DNA of 51,090 bases from Candidatus Levybacteria bacterium RIFCSPHIGHO2_01_FULL_36_15. Its GTDB lineage: Bacteria > Patescibacteriota > Microgenomatia > Levybacterales > GWA1-39-11. Position numbers and translations under genes: made by a program. Each line of letters begins with the position of its first letter. Positions within the stretch are counted from its first letter, which is position 1. Below are positions 47,521-51,090 of the stretch, piece after piece. The DNA is taken from contig MFNJ01000056.1 in NCBI GenBank assembly GCA_001782015.1, positions 1-51,090 on the forward strand, read 5' to 3'. The notes under the pieces are model-generated. The model ran no database searches. It was not told the DNA's origin and saw only the letters and a list, made by a program, of their open reading frames with translations.

Positions 47521-48285
47521 TTAACTATATATTCCTTTTAAAATATTTGATCTTATTTTAAAAAGTTCCAGCAGACCTTCCAGTGAATCTCTTATTGGAC
47601 TTACTCTTCTTGTTTCAACATAGAGCCATTCTACAGGTACTTCCTTTATTTTAAAACCCATGTTGCCTGCTATATATAAAAGTTCCACGTCAAAACCTGC
47701 CGTAACCGATGAGCCTTTTATTTTAGAAAAGCCGTGATGTATTTTGGAAATTTTTGAGAAAACATCATGAGCTGATTTTTTGGTAAAAACTTTAAAACCG
47801 CACTGGGTGTCTTTAATGCCATTTAATCCTACGAGCATTGATCTTAAAGTAATCATACCCTGAGCCATAATGAGTCTGGTGAAAGGCGCACCGCGTCTTT
47901 TGCTGCTTCTTGAACCTATCACAACATCATAACCGTTGTTAAAGTAAGGCAACAGTTTTTCAATTTCTTCTATGGGTGTTGCCTGGTCCATATCGGTAAA
48001 CAAAATAAAATCTCCTTTTGCGTGTAAAACACCGCTTGTAACCGCACCGGCTTTACCCAAATGATTATTTTTTAATATCCTGAACTCGTTATGATTTTCT
48101 TTTACAAATTTTTCTACAAATTCACGGCTTCCGTCATCGGATCCGTCATCCACAACAATAACCTCATAAGAAAAATTTTTCCTTTTCTTGCTCAAATAAC
48201 TTTTAATCTTATCGAGTGTTCCTTTTTGCAGATTCGCCATTTCATTGTATGAAGGAATCACCACAGAGAGCAGAAAATTATCCAT
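47521..48285 (-). CDS. GT2 glycosyltransferase (DPM1/dolichyl-phosphate glucosyltransferase-like)
   Basis: LSVVIPSYNEMANLQKGTLDKI; VDDGSDDGSREFV; FTDMDQATPIEEIEKLLP; DTQCGFKVFTKKSAHDVF. Confidence 0.92.
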   Translation of the reverse strand: MDNFLLSVVIPSYNEMANLQKGTLDKIKSYLSKKRKNFSYEVIVVDDGSDDGSREFVEKFVKENHNEFRILKNNHLGKAGAVTSGVLHAKGDFILFTDMDQATPIEEIEKLLPYFNNGYDVVIGSRSSKRRGAPFTRLIMAQGMITLRSMLVGLNGIKDTQCGFKVFTKKSAHDVFSKISKIHHGFSKIKGSSVTAGFDVELLYIAGNMGFKIKEVPVEWLYVETRRVSPIRDSLEGLLELFKIRSNILKGIYS

Positions 48286-48297
48286 AAGCTCATGTTA

Positions 48298-48326
48298 ATT
48301 ATACAAAACTTTATACTATTAAACAA
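48298..48326 (-). promoter_or_regulatory. Sigma70-like promoter TTGTTT-17-TATAAT before 47521-48285
   Basis: -10 48298-48303, -35 48321-48326, ATG at 48285. Confidence 0.65.
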
Positions 48327-48333
48327 AAAGATA

Positions 48334-49671
48334 TTAGAGGTAAGAATTGTTAAGCTGAAGAATATTTCCTTTTTTATCCTGGAGTTCTACATGCAATTTT
48401 ATATTTCCTATGTCTGAATGGTATGCACATATTCCACCAGAAGAACAGGTTCCAAGAATAATGTCACGGCCCAACTCTTCCTGTTTATCAAGATCTACCA
48501 AACCACTCACTCCCTGGGCAACCGTATCTGTATCATAGGTAAGCGTGTATGAAAGTTTCTCAAAATCTTTGATGTTATTAACCGTAAACGTGAGAGTCTT
48601 TGCATCTTCCGAAAGTTGCATTGACAAAGAAGGATTTTTTTCATTTTCTGAAAGATTTGCTGCCTTTGGCGTGCCAAAGTCATTTCCCTCAACATCCCAA
48701 TAAGTAGTGTCATTACACTCCTGATCATTGCAGGTATGCCAGCTGGTTACCAAAGCGCCATTTCCCGGAATATCATCTCTTTCCATAGAACGTTTATTAT
48801 TAGTTCCGTTTACACCATGGAATGGTTGGTTATTACTATCATCTGCGGTATCAATCAAATTTCCAGAATCAGTCCAAAGTCCTTTATAAAGCTTAATTTG
48901 CAGATCACTGTTTCTTAAGACTAAACCGGAATCAACAATGTCAGGATCAACATTAATAGCAGAAGCAGCTTTACTAAGTCTTGTTATTAAAAATAAACCG
49001 TTGGCAGAGATAGAATAACCCGAAGGAATAGTAACTATTAATGTCTCCGTATTACCTCCAACCAGAGCAGTAATCTGCCATCCTGAAATGTCTATTTGCT
49101 GGCTAGTCATGTTTCTAAGCTCAAGCCATTCATCATTTGAATTTTCATCCGATCCCATCCACATTAATTCATTAATCACTACGTCTCCTTGATTAATTGC
49201 GGGAGGCGTGACAACAGGAAGTTGAACCGTAAGCAGCCATGGCAAGCTATACGCGCTTTCATATCCATACTGATCTTTTGCCCGCGCCTGCCAGTAATAC
49301 GCTCCTTCAGGAAGCTGAGTGAGCATAAATGAAGCATCACTTATCCACCCCGAATCCGCGTATAAATCGGTCAAAGAAGAATCTTTAAAGGCTTTAAATT
49401 TGTAAGAAATATCAGCATCCGGACACATACTGGTAGAGGAATTCCAGGTAAAAGTTTGATCGGCAATAGTACTTACTGTGGTTTCATCCGCCGGAGATAA
49501 TAAAACAGGAACAGATGGCGTTGACCAGCAGCCTGTAGAAACAATGTTTCCGGAAATTGATGCTTGTGATGTAAAAGCGGAATTAGTAACAGGTATAAAA
49601 TTCAGGGCAAGTAAAACTGTAAATATTGATAGTTTTGAAAATAATCTTAATAATGTATTTTTAATATTCAT
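48334..49671 (-). CDS. Secreted lamin-tail-domain (LTD) protein with SipW-type N-terminus and Fn3-like region
   Basis: N-term signal then SAFTSQASISGNIVSTG; INQGDVVINELMWMGSDENSNDEWLELRNMTSQQIDISGWQI LTD motif. Confidence 0.82.
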   Translation of the reverse strand: MNIKNTLLRLFSKLSIFTVLLALNFIPVTNSAFTSQASISGNIVSTGCWSTPSVPVLLSPADETTVSTIADQTFTWNSSTSMCPDADISYKFKAFKDSSLTDLYADSGWISDASFMLTQLPEGAYYWQARAKDQYGYESAYSLPWLLTVQLPVVTPPAINQGDVVINELMWMGSDENSNDEWLELRNMTSQQIDISGWQITALVGGNTETLIVTIPSGYSISANGLFLITRLSKAASAINVDPDIVDSGLVLRNSDLQIKLYKGLWTDSGNLIDTADDSNNQPFHGVNGTNNKRSMERDDIPGNGALVTSWHTCNDQECNDTTYWDVEGNDFGTPKAANLSENEKNPSLSMQLSEDAKTLTFTVNNIKDFEKLSYTLTYDTDTVAQGVSGLVDLDKQEELGRDIILGTCSSGGICAYHSDIGNIKLHVELQDKKGNILQLNNSYL

Positions 49672-50252
49672 GTACTTACGCCCTCCGATTTTACTTCTTC
49701 TTTTGCCTTTCTGCCGGCAAGCATCTTGCTTATTTCCTTTTTAATGTTTAACACTTCGCTATACACAATAATTGTGGCAGGAATAACAACTAGCAGCACA
49801 AATCCAATTGTTGTTTTAGCAAATCCGATTGGATAACCTAAATACGGAATAGACGCTATCACTTTTCCTAAAATCATATTTGGATAAACAGGCATAGAGT
49901 CTGGAAACTTATTAGCATCTCCTTTTGTTATATAGACTATGGAATTTTTGCTGTTTTTCACCTCGAATATCCTATGCGTGATGGTGCTCTTGGGATCTTT
50001 AATGCTTGATTCAGATGATGTTTTGAATGTTATGATATCCCCTTTTTTGTAGTCATCAATAGGATGTGAGACAACAAGACTATGTGTTTTTACCAATGGC
50101 TCCATGGAACCAGATTGGACCACAAAGATTCTATAATCTTTTGGCCATCCCAGTACAGAAAGAACAGTAATAACCCCTACGAATATAAGGAGTGTCAATA
50201 CGACCCAATATATGAATCTTAAGATTTTTGTCATATCTACCTTAGATTTCAT
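49668..50252 (-). CDS. Signal peptidase I, SipW/ER-type (S26B)
   Basis: VVQSGSMEPLV (Ser motif), STITHRI (His in place of Lys), ITKGDAN motif, two TM segments. Second Met at 50234 has an AAGG SD and may be the true start. Confidence 0.88.
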   Translation of the reverse strand: MKSKVDMTKILRFIYWVVLTLLIFVGVITVLSVLGWPKDYRIFVVQSGSMEPLVKTHSLVVSHPIDDYKKGDIITFKTSSESSIKDPKSTITHRIFEVKNSKNSIVYITKGDANKFPDSMPVYPNMILGKVIASIPYLGYPIGFAKTTIGFVLLVVIPATIIVYSEVLNIKKEISKMLAGRKAKEEVKSEGVST

Positions 50253-50254
50253 TT

Positions 50255-50313
50255 GATCATCTAGTGAGTTGCATAAGGATTTTTCTGTCCCTATGCAACC
50301 TGTCTAGATAATC
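50255..50313 (-). other. Composite intergenic stem-loop between TasA-like and signal peptidase genes
   Basis: Outer arms 50255-50264/50304-50313 (10 bp, one wobble), inner arms 50268-50278/50289-50299 (11 bp, one wobble), 10-nt loop. Confidence 0.8.
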
Positions 50314-50323
50314 AAGATTAATC

Positions 50324-50884
50324 TTATGGGGCAACGTTTTCCGCTACAAAAACTTCTCTCCAAGAACAAACTTCACCTTGATCACCACTATCTGCTGAGT
50401 CATCAAGTTGTGCACGTTGCCATACAACTTGACTCCAGTTAGGATTAAGCTGATCAAACGGCGGATTTCCTGTAATCTCTTCTCTATTCTCTGGACCAAC
50501 TAAGTCCATAAGAGGACCGTTATATATCTCCCTAACTTTCTCGTCTCCTCCTGCCCAACCTGTTCTAAGCTCAAGGTTCGTCTTTCCGCAGACAACACCT
50601 TCAACATTGTCTACATACATGTAAACCTGAACAGGTACATTTCCTGTATTGTAAGCTTCAGCTCTTCCCCAGGGCGTCCATTCCCCCGGTACCAAAAGAC
50701 TGGTGTTTATGGGTTTGTTTTCACTAAAATTATGGACTACCAAATTCACGCTTCCTGTAGCTATAGTGTTTCCTTCAATTTCATCTTGTGAGCTGAATAC
50801 TCCTGCTACCGTAGCTCCTGCAACTACTGACACGGCCGCTACTATCATTACTAAAGAAAGCAATATTCTTTTCATTTTTTTCAC
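50324..50884 (-). CDS. TasA/camelysin-like SipW-dependent exported protein
   Basis: RILLSLVMIVAAVSVVAGATVAGVFSSQDEIEGNTIATGSVNLVV; strong SD (AAGGGGGG) before ATG; adjacent SipW-type peptidase. Confidence 0.82.
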   Translation of the reverse strand: MKKMKRILLSLVMIVAAVSVVAGATVAGVFSSQDEIEGNTIATGSVNLVVHNFSENKPINTSLLVPGEWTPWGRAEAYNTGNVPVQVYMYVDNVEGVVCGKTNLELRTGWAGGDEKVREIYNGPLMDLVGPENREEITGNPPFDQLNPNWSQVVWQRAQLDDSADSGDQGEVCSWREVFVAENVAP

Positions 50885-50972
50885 CCCCCTTCGCCCGCCG
50901 GATTTTTTACATAGGCGGTATTTGTTTAAATCTTTTTATTTTTATCAAACTCTTAATAGTCTTCATGCTTCG

Positions 50973-50990
50973 GAGGGGCAGCCTCCCCTC
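50973..50990. repeat. GC-rich hairpin GAGGGG-CAGCCT-CCCCTC in the region upstream of the TasA-like gene
   Basis: Perfect 6-bp inverted repeat in otherwise AT-rich DNA. Confidence 0.55.
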
Positions 50991-51034
50991 TTTGTCCGCC
51001 GTAGTTTTAATGAAGGCGGATCCAGTTTTTCTAT

Positions 51035-51062
51035 AAAAAAACCGATTCTCTAAGAACCGGTT
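51035..51062 (-). terminator. Rho-independent terminator (minus strand) for a gene right of the window
   Basis: minus strand AACCGGTTC-TTAGA-GAATCGGTT followed by a T-run (TTTTTT); the one non-Watson-Crick pair is G-U on the minus-strand RNA but A-C on plus, supporting minus orientation. Confidence 0.75.
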
Positions 51063-51090
51063 TCAAATCATTATTGCGAATTTTCCAAAA

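Noticed and set aside
1-51090. CRISPR array, tRNA/rRNA, transposase or integrase
   Set aside because: Looked for regular spaced repeats, tRNA-like cloverleaf ends and rRNA-like conserved blocks while reading; none recognised. A tool-based scan could still find a cryptic element.

Overview
AT-rich, densely packed bacterial window dominated by surface glycosylation genes. I infer a Candidate Phyla Radiation/Patescibacteria host, probably Microgenomates-like, from protein style and gene organisation only. I count about 30 glycosyltransferase-type genes in ~48 kb: ~18 polytopic GT-C-like membrane proteins (GT39/ArnT/PMT-like, four YfhO-like, three '6-pyruvoyl-tetrahydropterin synthase-related' membrane proteins, GT87/Gpi18-like), nine GT2 and three GT4. 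With them are one Wzx-type flippase, one NAD-dependent epimerase, a split two-subunit transketolase and one Zn-ribbon methyltransferase. Nearly everything is on the minus strand except a 3-gene plus-strand island (10898-15544) and one small DUF5652-like gene. The right end holds a SipW/TasA-like module: TasA/camelysin-like protein, ER-type signal peptidase I and a lamin-tail-domain protein. A partial CDS at 1-972 (minus) is missing from the supplied ORF track. Most notable observations: (i) recurrent TATAAT-type boxes 7-12 nt before ATG, implying leaderless or near-leaderless transcription, including a divergent pair whose start codons physically overlap (CATG); (ii) an in-frame AT-rich repeat-peptide insertion in one YfhO paralog; (iii) a large composite stem-loop between the TasA-like and signal peptidase genes; (iv) a 'YPGW' C-terminal module shared by YfhO-like and PTPS-related proteins; (v) a nucleoside 2-deoxyribosyltransferase-like orphan in the sugar cluster. 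I found no tRNA, rRNA, CRISPR array, transposase or integrase.
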